Assembly: GCF_900103805.1 (NCBI RefSeq)
Contig: NZ_FNIB01000008.1
Coordinates: 62,001 to 126,000, forward strand
Length of the DNA: 64,000 nt
DNA from: Cryobacterium flavum
GTDB taxonomy: Bacteria > Actinomycetota > Actinomycetes > Actinomycetales > Microbacteriaceae
Reading direction: 5' to 3'
Shown piece after piece: positions 8,558-17,201 of this stretch. The position numbers were made by a program, and so were the translations under genes. The notes beneath the pieces were generated by a model. That model was not told the origin of the DNA, made no database searches, and saw nothing but the letters and a program-made list of their open reading frames with translations. Numbering within the stretch: position 1 is the stretch's first letter; every line of letters starts with the position of its first letter.

Positions 8558-10165
8558 GTGTCTGACGACGAAGCTGATTTCACCCAGGTATTTCGCGGCT
8601 ACGACAAGGACGAGGTGGCCAAGGCTATCCAGTCGCTGCGTCGCGAACTGATTCAAGCGAACACCCAGAACGCCGAGGCCGGCCGCGAGGTCAAACGCCT
8701 GGCGGCGCGCATCGACGATCTCAACGCCGAGATCGAAGAGGTTGGAAGCCCCACCTTCTCCGGACTTGGAACCAAGTTGGAGAACACCCTTCGCGTCGCC
8801 GAAGAGCAGTCCACTCGCGTCATCGCCCAGGCCGATATCGACGCCGAAAAGCTTCGGGCCGCTACCACTGACGAGGTGCAACTGCTCCGTCACAATGCCC
8901 TCGAGCAGGCCGAACGCACCCTGTCCGACGCCGCAGTCAAGGCGCGTCGGGTGCTCGATGACGTCAGGGTCGAAGCGGATGACGTGCGCGCCCGTGCCCA
9001 GGACGACCAGGCCCAGATCGTTCAGGATGCGGTTCGCGATGCCTCCCTGATTCGGGGCGCTGTCGCCACCGAGGCTGCGGAAGCCCGTGCCACGGTCAAG
9101 CGTGAGGTTGCGGCCATCCGCTCTGAAGCCGATCGTGAAGCGGCAGAAGTACGCGTGGTCGCTCAGCGTGAAGCCACCGAAGCCCGCGAGATCGCGGCCG
9201 GTCTGACAAACGAGACCGAACTCACCCGCGCCGAAGTAGCCCTGGAACTCGACCAGCAGCGGGCTGACCTGCAGCGCGAAACCGAGCAGGCCCGCGTCGA
9301 TCTGGCCGCCGAGACCGACCAGGCCAGAGTCGATCTGGCTCGGGAGTCCGAGCTCGCCCGGCTGGCTGGCGCCCACGAGGCAGACCAGGCGCGCACCCTG
9401 CTCGCCGCCGAGATCGAACAGGGGCGCATTGACCTGGCCCGCGAGATCGAACAGGCACACGCAGTGACCGAGGTCGAACGCGAGCAGGCTCAGACCGATC
9501 TGGCCCGCGAACTTGATCGCAAGCGTGCCGGTCTGTCCCGCGAGATCGAACAGGGCCGCGCGGCCCTCGCCGCCGAGGTGGAGCAGGCCGCCGCCGACCT
9601 GGCCCGCGAGAACCAGCAGGCCCGCATCGACGCCGAGGCCGAGGCCGAGCAGGCCCGCATCGATCTGGAGAACCAGCTCACCGCCACGCGCAAGAAGGGC
9701 GAGCACGAAGCTAGCCGTCTGGCCCGGGAGATCGACCAGGCGCGAGCCGACTTCGACGTGGAGCTGAAGGCCCGCCGTGACGAGGCCGAGCAGGAGCACC
9801 TCGCCCGGCACCAGGAAGCCGTGGCGCAGGCGCAGAAGTTCCAGCTCGATGCTGCCAAACAGCTCACCGAGACGACCGAGCGTACCGCGGAACTGCGCAC
9901 GCTCAACGACCAGCTCGATGCTGGCGCTCGCGAAGAGGCCAAAGCCAACAAGGAACTGGCCGAAGAGAGCGCCGCGCGCATTCTCAGCGACGCCCACACC
10001 ACGGCAACCGCGCTCGTCACCGACGCCACGACACGCTCACGTACCCTCGTTGCCGACGCCGAAGACCGGTTGTCCCAGATTAGGATTGAGCGCGACGCCG
10101 TTGCCGGTTATTTTGAAAGCCTACGCAGCGTTTTGACCCAGGCAGAACGGGTCGCAGCCGAGTAA
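8558..10165 (+). CDS. DivIVA-like coiled-coil protein with hendecad repeats
   Basis: A 535-residue, almost wholly coiled-coil cytoplasmic protein. The N-terminus (FTQVFRGYDKDEVAKAIQSL) resembles the membrane-binding N-terminal segment of DivIVA/GpsB proteins, suggesting a role at the membrane in polar growth or septation. Residues 231-373 are about thirteen consecutive 11-residue units on the pattern xEQARxDLAxE, with flanking non-repeat coil on both sides and DAxTRSRTLVADAEDRL near the end. The start is GTG at 8558 with AAGGAG five bases upstream. An AI-2E family permease gene follows 22 bases later, probably in one operon. Function is inferred from architecture only. Confidence 0.75.
   Translation: MSDDEADFTQVFRGYDKDEVAKAIQSLRRELIQANTQNAEAGREVKRLAARIDDLNAEIEEVGSPTFSGLGTKLENTLRVAEEQSTRVIAQADIDAEKLRAATTDEVQLLRHNALEQAERTLSDAAVKARRVLDDVRVEADDVRARAQDDQAQIVQDAVRDASLIRGAVATEAAEARATVKREVAAIRSEADREAAEVRVVAQREATEAREIAAGLTNETELTRAEVALELDQQRADLQRETEQARVDLAAETDQARVDLARESELARLAGAHEADQARTLLAAEIEQGRIDLAREIEQAHAVTEVEREQAQTDLARELDRKRAGLSREIEQGRAALAAEVEQAAADLARENQQARIDAEAEAEQARIDLENQLTATRKKGEHEASRLAREIDQARADFDVELKARRDEAEQEHLARHQEAVAQAQKFQLDAAKQLTETTERTAELRTLNDQLDAGAREEAKANKELAEESAARILSDAHTTATALVTDATTRSRTLVADAEDRLSQIRIERDAVAGYFESLRSVLTQAERVAAE
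9248..9676 (+). repeat. in-frame 33-base (11-residue) coiled-coil repeats
   Basis: This segment encodes residues 231-373 of the coiled-coil protein. It splits without gaps into thirteen 11-residue units such as TEQARVDLAAE, TDQARVDLARE, IEQGRIDLARE and AEQARIDLENQ. Units 1 and 2 are nearly identical; middle units such as SELARLAGAHE have drifted, as expected of old tandem duplication. Confidence 0.85.
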
Positions 10166-10187
10166 TTCCCTATCTTGGAGACGACAC

Positions 10188-11237
10188 GTGAAAATTCAGA
10201 ACGCCTTTCGATTCGGACTCGTCGGAACCCTGGGCGTAGGCCTGGGCCTGCTGATCATCACCTCGGTGATCACCCTGCAGACGATCATCATCTATGTCGG
10301 GGCCGCGCTGTTCATTGCGCTCGGCCTCGACCCGGCGGTCTCCTGGCTGGAGAAGAAGAAGTTCCCGCGCTGGGCGGCCATTCTCATCGTCGTCGCGGGC
10401 GTCCTCGGCGTACTCACCGGCGTGATCTTTGCGATCGTGCCAATCATCGTCGACCAGGTCTCCAAGCTGTCCAAGCTCATTCCCGAGCTCGTCACGGCCG
10501 TGAACAGCTCAACTTTCCTGAGCGATCTGCAGAAGCAGTTCCCCGGTCTCGACATCACCGAGATCACCAAGACGATCACTAATTTTCTCGGCGGAAACCT
10601 CACCAACATCACGGCGACGGTCGTGCAGTCGGGGTTGGCCTTCGTGAACGGGCTGTTCGGCGGGCTCATCATCCTGATTCTCACGCTCTACTTCACGGCC
10701 TCGCTGAACAACATGAAACGCGCCACCTACCAGCTGGTTCCCGCGTCCAAGCGGGAACGGTTCACCGACATCAGCGAACAGATCACCACGGCCGTCGGCC
10801 GCTACATCGTCGGCCAGGCGGCGTTGGCCTCGGTCAATGGCGTGCTGAGCTTCATCTTTCTGTCGATCATCGGCGCGCCGTTCCCGGCGCTGCTGGCGTT
10901 CATCGCCTTCCTGCTTTCGCTGATTCCGCTGGTCGGTACGATCTCCGGTTCGGTCATCATCGTGCTGACCTGCCTGATTCCCGAGATCGGCAGTTCTCCG
11001 CAGACCGCGCTGGCCGCGGCGATCTACTACCTCATCTATATGCAGGTCGAGGCATACGTACTCAGCCCCAACATCATGAACCGGGCCGTCTCTGTGCCGG
11101 GCGCGGTCGTCGTGATCGCGGCTCTGGCCGGCGGCAGCCTGCTCGGCATTCTCGGTGCCCTGATCGCGATCCCGGTGGCCGCTTCGGTCATCATGATCGT
11201 CAAACAGGTCGTCATCCCCCGCCAGAACGAACTCTGA
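10188..11237 (+). CDS. AI-2E family (PerM-like) membrane transporter
   Basis: A 349-residue polytopic membrane protein of the AI-2E/PerM family, with about eight hydrophobic spans and the family pattern of a large loop after span 3 (residues about 85-150, LSKLIPELVTAVNSS). Later blocks such as ALLAFIAFLLSLIPLVGTI and YLIYMQVEAYVLSPNIM are characteristic. Members export varied small molecules or ions; the substrate here cannot be told. The GTG start has GGAG seven bases upstream. It follows the coiled-coil protein gene and ends 16 bases before a convergent hydrolase gene. Confidence 0.9.
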   Translation: MKIQNAFRFGLVGTLGVGLGLLIITSVITLQTIIIYVGAALFIALGLDPAVSWLEKKKFPRWAAILIVVAGVLGVLTGVIFAIVPIIVDQVSKLSKLIPELVTAVNSSTFLSDLQKQFPGLDITEITKTITNFLGGNLTNITATVVQSGLAFVNGLFGGLIILILTLYFTASLNNMKRATYQLVPASKRERFTDISEQITTAVGRYIVGQAALASVNGVLSFIFLSIIGAPFPALLAFIAFLLSLIPLVGTISGSVIIVLTCLIPEIGSSPQTALAAAIYYLIYMQVEAYVLSPNIMNRAVSVPGAVVVIAALAGGSLLGILGALIAIPVAASVIMIVKQVVIPRQNEL

Positions 11238-11253
11238 CGCCCGACGACCTGCC

Positions 11254-12015
11254 TCAGGAGTCAGCGGGCAGCGGCGCGGTCCACTCGGTCGGCAACGGCA
11301 GTGCGCCGGGGTTGATGGTGGCGACGATCTCGGTGAGCACCCGACGGGTCAGATTCTCGCCCACCCAGAGGTGCTTGCCACCCTCGACGGCGACCAGACG
11401 CATACCGGGCACGCTGGCGAACCGCAGGCGGGCGGCATCCGGTCGCAGGTAGTCGTCGAACTCGGGGATCAACGCGACCAGTTCGCGTTCGTTGCCGGCC
11501 CACGCTGCCAGCTCTTCGTTGGTCGTGCGGTGCAGCGGCGGTGACAGCAGGATGGCCCCGCGGATGGGATGCTCCAGGCCGTACTTGAGGGCCAGTTCGG
11601 TGCCGAAGGACCAGCCGACCAGCCAGGGATTGGGAAGGTGGCGTTCGGCGACGAAAGTCATTGCCGCGGCGACATCGGCCCGTTCGGTGAGGCCATGACC
11701 GAAATCACCCTCGCTGGTGCCGCGCGGCGATGACGTGCCGCGGGTGTTGAAGCGCAGCACGGCCAGATCGGCCAGGGCTGGCAGCCGGTTGGCGGCCTTT
11801 CGCAGAATGTGCGAGTCCATGAAGCCGCCGGCGGTGGGCAGCGGATGCAGCGTCACGAGTGTCGCTACCGGCGCACGATCCACCGGGGTCGCCAGCTCGC
11901 CCACCAGGGTGAGGCCGTCGCTGGTGCGCAGCTCGATGTGTTCGATGGTGGCGGGCAGTTCGATGCCACCACGAATATCAACCGGCACGGGTTCTCCTGA
12001 ACTTTCGCGGGTCAT
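11254..12015 (-). CDS. alpha/beta hydrolase
   Basis: A 253-residue cytosolic alpha/beta-hydrolase. Visible elements are VTLHPLPTAGG (oxyanion-side HP segment), LRFNTRGTSSPRG, the nucleophile-elbow-like LVGWSFGTELALKYG (Ser in GWSFG), IPEFDDYLRP (possible acid) and VEGGKHLWVGE (catalytic His). The pattern is that of the short dienelactone-hydrolase-like or KANL3/Tex30-like hydrolases; substrate unknown. The start used is ATG at 12015 (MTRESSGEPVPVD), because it overlaps the upstream gene's stop by 4 bases; a longer reading frame upstream translates non-homologous sequence. Confidence 0.85.
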   Translation of the reverse strand: MTRESSGEPVPVDIRGGIELPATIEHIELRTSDGLTLVGELATPVDRAPVATLVTLHPLPTAGGFMDSHILRKAANRLPALADLAVLRFNTRGTSSPRGTSEGDFGHGLTERADVAAAMTFVAERHLPNPWLVGWSFGTELALKYGLEHPIRGAILLSPPLHRTTNEELAAWAGNERELVALIPEFDDYLRPDAARLRFASVPGMRLVAVEGGKHLWVGENLTRRVLTEIVATINPGALPLPTEWTAPLPADS

Positions 12016-12317
12016 TTGATCTTCCAACAGTGGGTGTGCCAGTGCCGCCGGTTGGAGAGGTCGGCGTTGTCGCCGAGCACTCCATCCCCGCGCCAGGTGA
12101 CGATATGAGCGGTGCCGGGAAGGATTCCCTGGGTGCATCCCGGGCACAGATACGTTTTGACCGCCTGCTTGGCGGGAACCGGCTGCACGTGCCAAAGGCC
12201 GTCCCGCCGCACCTCACTGCGCCGCCACCCCGCGAGCAGATGATTCAGGTCAACGGCTTCGTCGTCGTCGACCGGCTGCTGGGCTTTGCGGCCTCGGGGT
12301 CGATTGCTGCGCGCCAT
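12012..12317 (-). CDS. small conserved actinobacterial protein with Cys/His motif
   Basis: A 101-residue protein with a basic N-terminus (MARSNRPRGRK) and two metal-ligand-like motifs, LCPGCTQGILPGTAH and HWHTHCWK. These suggest a zinc-ribbon or HNH-like zinc fold. Homologues are common in Actinobacteria and often carry the label ATP/GTP-binding protein, for which I see no Walker motif. It is translationally coupled (ATGA) to the downstream alpha/beta hydrolase. Function unknown. Confidence 0.8.
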   Translation of the reverse strand: MARSNRPRGRKAQQPVDDDEAVDLNHLLAGWRRSEVRRDGLWHVQPVPAKQAVKTYLCPGCTQGILPGTAHIVTWRGDGVLGDNADLSNRRHWHTHCWKIK

Positions 12318-12367
12318 GATTCCAGTCTAAAGTGCGCACCTGGCGCCGCTCGACAGCCGAAGTGCGG

Positions 12368-13030
12368 CTAGTACCAGCCCGAGGCCTGCGACTTCGCCCA
12401 CGCGCCGCAGGGGGTGCCGTAGCGCCCGGTGATGTAACCCAGGCCCCATTCGATCTGCGTTCCGGCATTGGTGGCCCAGTCCTCGCCCGCCGTGGCCATT
12501 TTGGAGCCGGGGAGCGCCTGCGGAATCCCATAGGCTCCGCTCGAACCGTTCTGGGCGTTGACGCGCCAGCCAGATTCCTTCTGCCAGAGCGAGACGAGGC
12601 AGTTGTACTGGTCTTCGCCCCAGCCGCGAGCGGCAACGGCGTCGTAGGCGTAGGCCTGGGCCGAGCCGGGATCGGGCACGGCGGCAGAGGGGGCGGTGAA
12701 GCTCTGCGTTTTCTTTTCGACCGCGACGACGACGGGCACCGGTTGGGGCTTCTCGGTAACGGCATAGCCGTCGCGGGTAATGGTGTTGGCGTAGCTGCCG
12801 GCGACGAGAACGGCCTGGGCCGGCCCAGTATCGGTCGTGCTGCCGGCTATCTGAAAATACGGTGACGCCGTAGCGCCGGAGTAGGGGTCGACCACGGTGA
12901 CGAGCACGAACGCACAGGCGGCGGTGAAGCCGAACATGAAGTGCGCGGGCTTCACCCGGCGTCGGGTACGACGAACTTTCGGCCGGGCCGCGGCCGGGAC
13001 AGTGTCGATAACTTGCAGATGCCTACCCAT
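12368..13030 (-). CDS. secreted lytic-transglycosylase-like (Rpf/APF-type) protein
   Basis: A 220-residue protein with a basic N-terminus, one membrane-spanning signal or anchor (about 31-48), a variable linker and a C-terminal lysozyme-like domain from about 125. The domain holds NCLVSLWQKESGWRVNAQN with candidate catalytic Glu152, GSSGAYGIPQALPGSKMA and a C-terminal EWGLGYITGRYGTPCGAW. This is the aggregation-promoting-factor/transglycosylase fold that cleaves peptidoglycan glycan chains. Cys144 and Cys208 may form a disulfide. A plausible promoter with an 11-base direct repeat lies directly upstream at 13054-13083. Confidence 0.85.
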   Translation of the reverse strand: MGRHLQVIDTVPAAARPKVRRTRRRVKPAHFMFGFTAACAFVLVTVVDPYSGATASPYFQIAGSTTDTGPAQAVLVAGSYANTITRDGYAVTEKPQPVPVVVAVEKKTQSFTAPSAAVPDPGSAQAYAYDAVAARGWGEDQYNCLVSLWQKESGWRVNAQNGSSGAYGIPQALPGSKMATAGEDWATNAGTQIEWGLGYITGRYGTPCGAWAKSQASGWY

Positions 13031-13053
13031 TAGTAGACGACCTTAGCTGACAA

Positions 13054-13083
13054 ATTAGGTAACGACCAAGTAACGGCGGTCAA
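13054..13083 (-). promoter_or_regulatory. candidate promoter with GTTAC direct repeat
   Basis: Read on the minus strand, TTGACC (13078-13083) and CCTAAT (13054-13059) are separated by 18 bases, placing transcription about 17 bases before the ATG at 13030. Within the spacer, GTTAC occurs twice with an exact 11-base period (13070-13074 and 13059-13063). Direct repeats at this spacing are typical of OmpR/PhoB-family response regulators; MtrA, which controls cell-wall hydrolases in Actinobacteria, is a natural suspect. Confidence 0.45.
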
Positions 13084-13084
13084 A

Positions 13085-13828
13085 TCAGCGGACCGCGAGC
13101 ATGACGTCGACGACGCTGTCGAGCACGAGGTCCACCTGCGCTTCCCGGTATCCGCCCCGTTCAGGGCGAAAAACGGCGGTGCGAACCTCGTCAACGGTGA
13201 GCTCGCGACCGTCTTGAAAATACTTCACCAATTTGTTCGCGAGGCGGTCGACATCCACTCGTTTATAGCCAACCGCAAGCACACTGGTGCGGGTGAAACG
13301 GTGCCCGGGGGTGCGGCTGAGTCGGGCCACGATCACGTCGGCGGTGCCCTCGGCGTCAGCCATCCAGGCCTGCTCGCCCCGGTCGTGCGTCGCCTGATCG
13401 CGTTCCCGAGCCGCAAAGGCGTCTTCGAGCCGCTCCAGCGCCGCGTCGACGTGTTCGGGTGAGTATCCGCCCTTGTGCATGGCGAAGGCGGTATGACGGA
13501 TCCCCTCGGCCGTCAATGCTGCACCGGTGCGGGCAGCTTCCGCCTCGGCCTTCTCCGCGACAATCGCGTGGATGGCCTCGGTCCCGTCGGCGGCGCCGGC
13601 TTCGTCGTCCGTGGTCGGCGGCGGCGTGGTGACGGTCTCGGTGTCGGCAGTCTCGGTGCCGGCGGCGATCTCGTCGACGGACTCCACGACACCGGTATCG
13701 GCATCGAGGTCGTCGCCCGGGTGGTCAGGCTGGTCGTACGCGCGTCGGGCTGCGGCCAGGAACGCGTCGACCTGGGAGACGTTGTAGCCGAGAAACTTCT
13801 TGACCACTCGGGGAAATATGGTGCTCAT
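13085..13828 (-). CDS. DivIVA domain-containing protein
   Basis: A 247-residue protein with three DivIVA-type segments: MSTIFPRVVKKFLGYNVSQVDAF at the N-terminus, RHTAFAMHKGGYSPEHVDAALERL in the middle and VRTAVFRPERGGYREAQVDLVLDSV at the C-terminus. A Thr/Asp/Glu-rich linker separates the first two. Such proteins associate with curved membranes and cell-wall growth zones. The start ATG at 13828 is chosen because homology begins there; a longer frame overlaps cdsA. It lies 54 bases upstream of the cell-wall hydrolase gene. Confidence 0.85.
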   Translation of the reverse strand: MSTIFPRVVKKFLGYNVSQVDAFLAAARRAYDQPDHPGDDLDADTGVVESVDEIAAGTETADTETVTTPPPTTDDEAGAADGTEAIHAIVAEKAEAEAARTGAALTAEGIRHTAFAMHKGGYSPEHVDAALERLEDAFAARERDQATHDRGEQAWMADAEGTADVIVARLSRTPGHRFTRTSVLAVGYKRVDVDRLANKLVKYFQDGRELTVDEVRTAVFRPERGGYREAQVDLVLDSVVDVMLAVR

Positions 13829-13875
13829 AGCCTCATTGTCTCGTACGAAGTTCGTGGGAAAAGAATCGGCCCGGC

Positions 13876-14889
13876 TCATGCAAAGACCAGGTAGAGCGCG
13901 TAGGCGGCAGCGGCCGACGGCAGGATCGAGTCGAGCCGGTCCAGAAAGCCGCCGTGCCCTGGCAGCCACGAGCTCATGTCTTTGATGCCGAGGTCACGCT
14001 TGATCAGTGATTCGGCCAGGTCGCCGAAGGTGGCGGTGAGCAGAATGACAGCGCCGAACACCAGTCCGAACCACCACGGCTGCTGGAGCATGAAGATCGA
14101 CAGCAGCACACCAGCGATCATGCAGATCAGGCCGGCCCCGATGAAGCCTTCCCAGGTCTTCTTCGGGCTGATCGACGGTGCCATCGGGTGCTTGCCGAAG
14201 TTGAGGCCGCTGACGTAGGCTCCCGTGTCGGCAGAGATAACTAAGATCAGAAAGGCGAGCGTCCACCACTGTCCGTGGTCCTGGGCCACGAGCAGCACGG
14301 CGAAACTCGCGAGAAAGACCACGTAGACCTGAATCAGGATGCCGCCGCCCACGTCGCCAACGATGGATCGGACCGAGGCGCGATGTGACGGAATGACCAG
14401 CAGTGCCAGACGCCACAGGCCGATCAGCACGATGCCGCCGAGCATGACCAGCCATTGGCCGGTTGCCCCGCCATAGAACGCGGCCGGAACGATCGCGATG
14501 GCCGAGATGATCACGGGGATGCGCGGAACGTTGCGTCCGGCATGCCGCAGGGCCTGGGCCAGCTCGAACGCACAGAAACCGACGATCACGACGGCGAAGA
14601 TCATGAAAAGCTGTTTGATGATGATGAGGCTCACCAGCATGGAGCCGCCGAGCACCAGTCCGATCAGGATGGCCAGAATGAGGTTGCGCCCAGTACGCGC
14701 TTCGATGCGTTCGTTGGCCTGGTCGAGTTGAGCCCGTGTGGCCTGCACCTGGCGTTCAAAATCGGCCTTGGTGGTTTGCACCTGGCGTTCGAAATCAGCG
14801 CGCGTGGTTTTCACTTGCGCCCGGAACTCGGCGCGACTGACGCCGCGACCGCGTTTGTGCGGCTGGTCATTCTCCGGTTTCTCGGTCAT
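13876..14889 (-). CDS. cdsA: phosphatidate cytidylyltransferase with coiled-coil N-terminus
   Basis: Makes CDP-diacylglycerol from phosphatidic acid and CTP, the entry point to phospholipid synthesis. The 337-residue protein has about eight membrane spans from residue 69 and the C-terminal CDP signature (LIKRDLGIKDMSSWLPGHGG then DRLDS). The soluble N-terminus is unusual: residues 18-61 are four 11-residue repeats (TRADFERQVQT, TKADFERQVQA and two divergent copies), predicted to form a coiled coil. It follows frr by 9 bases and ends 47 bases before the DivIVA-domain gene. Confidence 0.95.
   Translation of the reverse strand: MTEKPENDQPHKRGRGVSRAEFRAQVKTTRADFERQVQTTKADFERQVQATRAQLDQANERIEARTGRNLILAILIGLVLGGSMLVSLIIIKQLFMIFAVVIVGFCAFELAQALRHAGRNVPRIPVIISAIAIVPAAFYGGATGQWLVMLGGIVLIGLWRLALLVIPSHRASVRSIVGDVGGGILIQVYVVFLASFAVLLVAQDHGQWWTLAFLILVISADTGAYVSGLNFGKHPMAPSISPKKTWEGFIGAGLICMIAGVLLSIFMLQQPWWFGLVFGAVILLTATFGDLAESLIKRDLGIKDMSSWLPGHGGFLDRLDSILPSAAAAYALYLVFA
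14707..14838 (-). repeat. 33-base tandem repeats in the 5' part of cdsA
   Basis: Four in-frame 33-base units encode residues 18-61 of CdsA (SRAEFRAQVKT, TRADFERQVQT, TKADFERQVQA, TRAQLDQANER). The two central units are nearly identical at the DNA level, which points to recent tandem duplication. Confidence 0.85.
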
Positions 14890-14898
14890 CTGAAGCTC

Positions 14899-15453
14899 CT
14901 AGATCTCGAGGAGTTCGGCTTCCTTGCGCTTGAAAGCGTCGTCGATACCGTCCACGTGGCTCTTGGTGATCAGCTCGAGTTCCTTCTCGGCACGACCGAC
15001 TTCGTCGTCGCCGACCTCGCTCTTGAGGGCGTCGAGTTCATCCTTGGCCTTGCGGCGAATGTTGCGCACCGAGATGCGGGCATCCTCTGCTTTGGCCTTG
15101 ACGATCTTCACGAACTCCTTGCGGCGTTCCGTGGTGAGTTCGGGCAGGGTGGCGCGAATGGTGGTGCCGTCGTTGCCGACGTTGGCACCCAGGTTCGGGG
15201 TGTCGCGAATGGCGATTTCGATGTCGCGCAGCGCTGCCTTGTCATACGGGCCGATCAGCATGGTGCGTGCTTCCTGGTTCTGCAGCGACGCAAGCTGTTC
15301 GAGCGGCGTCAGGGTGCCGTAGTAGCTCACCAGAATTTTCGCGAACATTTGCGGGTTGGCTCGCCCGGTGCGCACGGTACCAAAGTCGTCTTTGGCGGCC
15401 TCGAGGGCCCGGTTCATGCGCGCAGTGGCGTCGGAAAGAACATCCGCGATCAC
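14899..15453 (-). CDS. frr: ribosome recycling factor
   Basis: Splits post-termination ribosomes together with EF-G. The length of 184 residues is standard. Landmarks are [22 protein letters not shown] near the N-terminus, [14 protein letters not shown], the central [17 protein letters not shown] and the C-terminal helix. It lies 30 bases downstream of pyrH and 9 upstream of cdsA, the conserved pyrH-frr-cdsA order. Confidence 0.98.
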   Translation of the reverse strand: MIADVLSDATARMNRALEAAKDDFGTVRTGRANPQMFAKILVSYYGTLTPLEQLASLQNQEARTMLIGPYDKAALRDIEIAIRDTPNLGANVGNDGTTIRATLPELTTERRKEFVKIVKAKAEDARISVRNIRRKAKDELDALKSEVGDDEVGRAEKELELITKSHVDGIDDAFKRKEAELLEI

Positions 15454-15483
15454 GGTGACTCCTTTATTTGTGGTGAAACAATT

Positions 15484-16239
15484 CTAGTTGGAGACGCGAG
15501 TGCCCAGATCGGTGCCGAGGATGGCTGCGGTCACGTTGCCCTCCGGCGCCATGCCGAAGACCTGCATGGGCATGTGGTTGTCCATGCACAGGCTGAAGGC
15601 GGTGGAGTCGACCACTTTGAGGCCGCGCTGCAGGGCTTCCAGGTAGGTGATGTGGTGAATCTTTTGGGCGTCGGGGTTGGTGCGGGGGTCGTCGGAATAA
15701 ACGCCGTCAACGCCGTTCTTGGCCACCAGCACGACGTCGGCGTCGATTTCGAGGGCGCGCTGCGCGGCGACGGTGTCGGTGGAGAAGTAGGGCAGTCCGG
15801 CGCCGGCACCGAAGATGACGACGCGGCCCTTCTCCAGGTGGCGTTCGGCGCGCCGCGGAATGTACTGCTCGGCCACCTGGGTCATCGAGATGGCGGACTG
15901 TACGCGCGTTTCGGCGCCGGCCTGTTCGAGAAAGTCCTGCAGGGCCAGGGCGTTCATGACAGTGCCGAGCATACCCATGTAGTCGGCGCGGCCGCGGTCC
16001 ATGCCGCGCTGGGAGAGCTCGGCACCGCGAAAGAAGTTTCCGCCGCCGACCACGATGGCCACCTCGACCTGCTTGGCGCCCTCGGCGATTTCACGGGCCA
16101 ACGAGCTCACGACATCCGGATTGACGCCGACGGCGCCACCGCCGAAGGCCTCACCGGAGAGTTTGAGGAGCACCCGTCGTTTCTTGACGACCGCGGTCGG
16201 GCTGGTGTGGGTCGTGGGCGAGCTGGCCGTGTCAGTCAT
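15484..16239 (-). CDS. pyrH: UMP kinase
   Basis: Hexameric bacterial UMP kinase making UDP from UMP and ATP. The 251-residue protein shows [12 protein letters not shown] (phosphate-binding lysine and glycines), [31 protein letters not shown] and [18 protein letters not shown] with [12 protein letters not shown], all family hallmarks. It begins a separate transcription block after the tsf terminator and leads into frr. Confidence 0.98.
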   Translation of the reverse strand: MTDTASSPTTHTSPTAVVKKRRVLLKLSGEAFGGGAVGVNPDVVSSLAREIAEGAKQVEVAIVVGGGNFFRGAELSQRGMDRGRADYMGMLGTVMNALALQDFLEQAGAETRVQSAISMTQVAEQYIPRRAERHLEKGRVVIFGAGAGLPYFSTDTVAAQRALEIDADVVLVAKNGVDGVYSDDPRTNPDAQKIHHITYLEALQRGLKVVDSTAFSLCMDNHMPMQVFGMAPEGNVTAAILGTDLGTRVSN

Positions 16240-16320
16240 GTCGTGCGGGGCCTTCCGAGAGGGAGTGTTACCAAACTACCAAGTGCACGCGCGTACCCCA
16301 GCGGGGGCACACACACAAAC

Positions 16321-16352
16321 GGAGGCCGGATTGCTTTCGCAATCCGACCTCC
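16321..16352 (-). terminator. rho-independent terminator of tsf
   Basis: Eleven bases after the tsf stop, the minus strand forms a 14-pair stem (one U-G wobble) capped by a GAAA tetraloop; arms at 16339-16352 and 16321-16334. A GT-rich, T-biased tract follows. It separates rpsB-tsf from pyrH-frr-cdsA. Confidence 0.85.
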
Positions 16353-16363
16353 GACATTTATTG

Positions 16364-17191
16364 TTAGGCGCCGACCTTGAACCGGGCGAAGCCCGACACG
16401 GTCAGTTTTGCATCGTCCAGAACCTTCGCAACGGACACCTTGTTGTCCTTGGCGTAGTCCTGTTCGAGCAGGGCGACCTGCTTGAGATACGCCTTGACGC
16501 GTCCCTCAACGATCTTGGGCAGTGCCGCTTCCGGTTTGCCCTCGTTCTTCGAGATCTCGGTGACGATCTTGCGCTCAGTCTCCACCAGATCGGCCGGAAC
16601 GTCGCTCGCTGCGAGGTACTCGGGGTTGGCGAACGATATGTGCTGGGCCACGCTGCGCGCGGTCTCCACATCGGTGCCGGAGAAGCCCAGAACAACGCCG
16701 ACCTGCGGGGGCAGGTCCTTGCTGGTCTTGTGCAGGTAGATCGAGAACGACTCGCCGGTGACGGCCGCAACACGGCGAAGTTCGAACTTCTCGCCGATGA
16801 TTGCGGCTTCGCCGTCGATGAGCTCGGCAACGGTCTGGGTTCCAGCGGATGCTGCCAGTCCGGCCTCAACCGTGGTCGCGCCAGCGGCGGCGATCGCGTC
16901 GAGAACCTTGTCGGCCAGAACGACGAACTTGTCGCCCTTAGCGACGAAGTCGGTCTCGCAGGCGAGTTCGATCATGTACGCGGTCGTGCCGATTTCCTTG
17001 GCGGCGACGAGTCCCTCAGAGGTGGAACGGTCAGCGCGCTTGGCGTTGCCCTTGGCACCCTTGAGACGCAGGATCTCGATGGCCTTGTCCATGTCGCCGT
17101 CAGCTTCAACGAGGGCATTTTTGGTGTCGACCATTCCGGTGCCGAGGTTCTCGCGAAGAGCCTTGACGTTTTCGAGTGTGAAGTTTGCCAT
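16364..17191 (-). CDS. tsf: translation elongation factor Ts
   Basis: Nucleotide exchange factor for EF-Tu. The 275-residue protein begins MANFTLENVKALRENLGTGM, the conserved N-terminal module, with LRLKGAKGNAKRADRSTSEG following. The start at 17191 is set by this homology; the frame stays open further upstream but translates the rpsB tail in another frame. The core TDFVAKGDKF region and the dimerisation module are present. It follows rpsB by 10 bases. Confidence 0.98.
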   Translation of the reverse strand: MANFTLENVKALRENLGTGMVDTKNALVEADGDMDKAIEILRLKGAKGNAKRADRSTSEGLVAAKEIGTTAYMIELACETDFVAKGDKFVVLADKVLDAIAAAGATTVEAGLAASAGTQTVAELIDGEAAIIGEKFELRRVAAVTGESFSIYLHKTSKDLPPQVGVVLGFSGTDVETARSVAQHISFANPEYLAASDVPADLVETERKIVTEISKNEGKPEAALPKIVEGRVKAYLKQVALLEQDYAKDNKVSVAKVLDDAKLTVSGFARFKVGA

Positions 17192-17201
17192 ACCGGGTTC
17201 C

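Noticed and set aside
12012..12317. ATP/GTP-binding label commonly given to homologues of this small protein
   Set aside because: No P-loop is visible; the Cys and His motifs suggest a metal site, so I left the function open.
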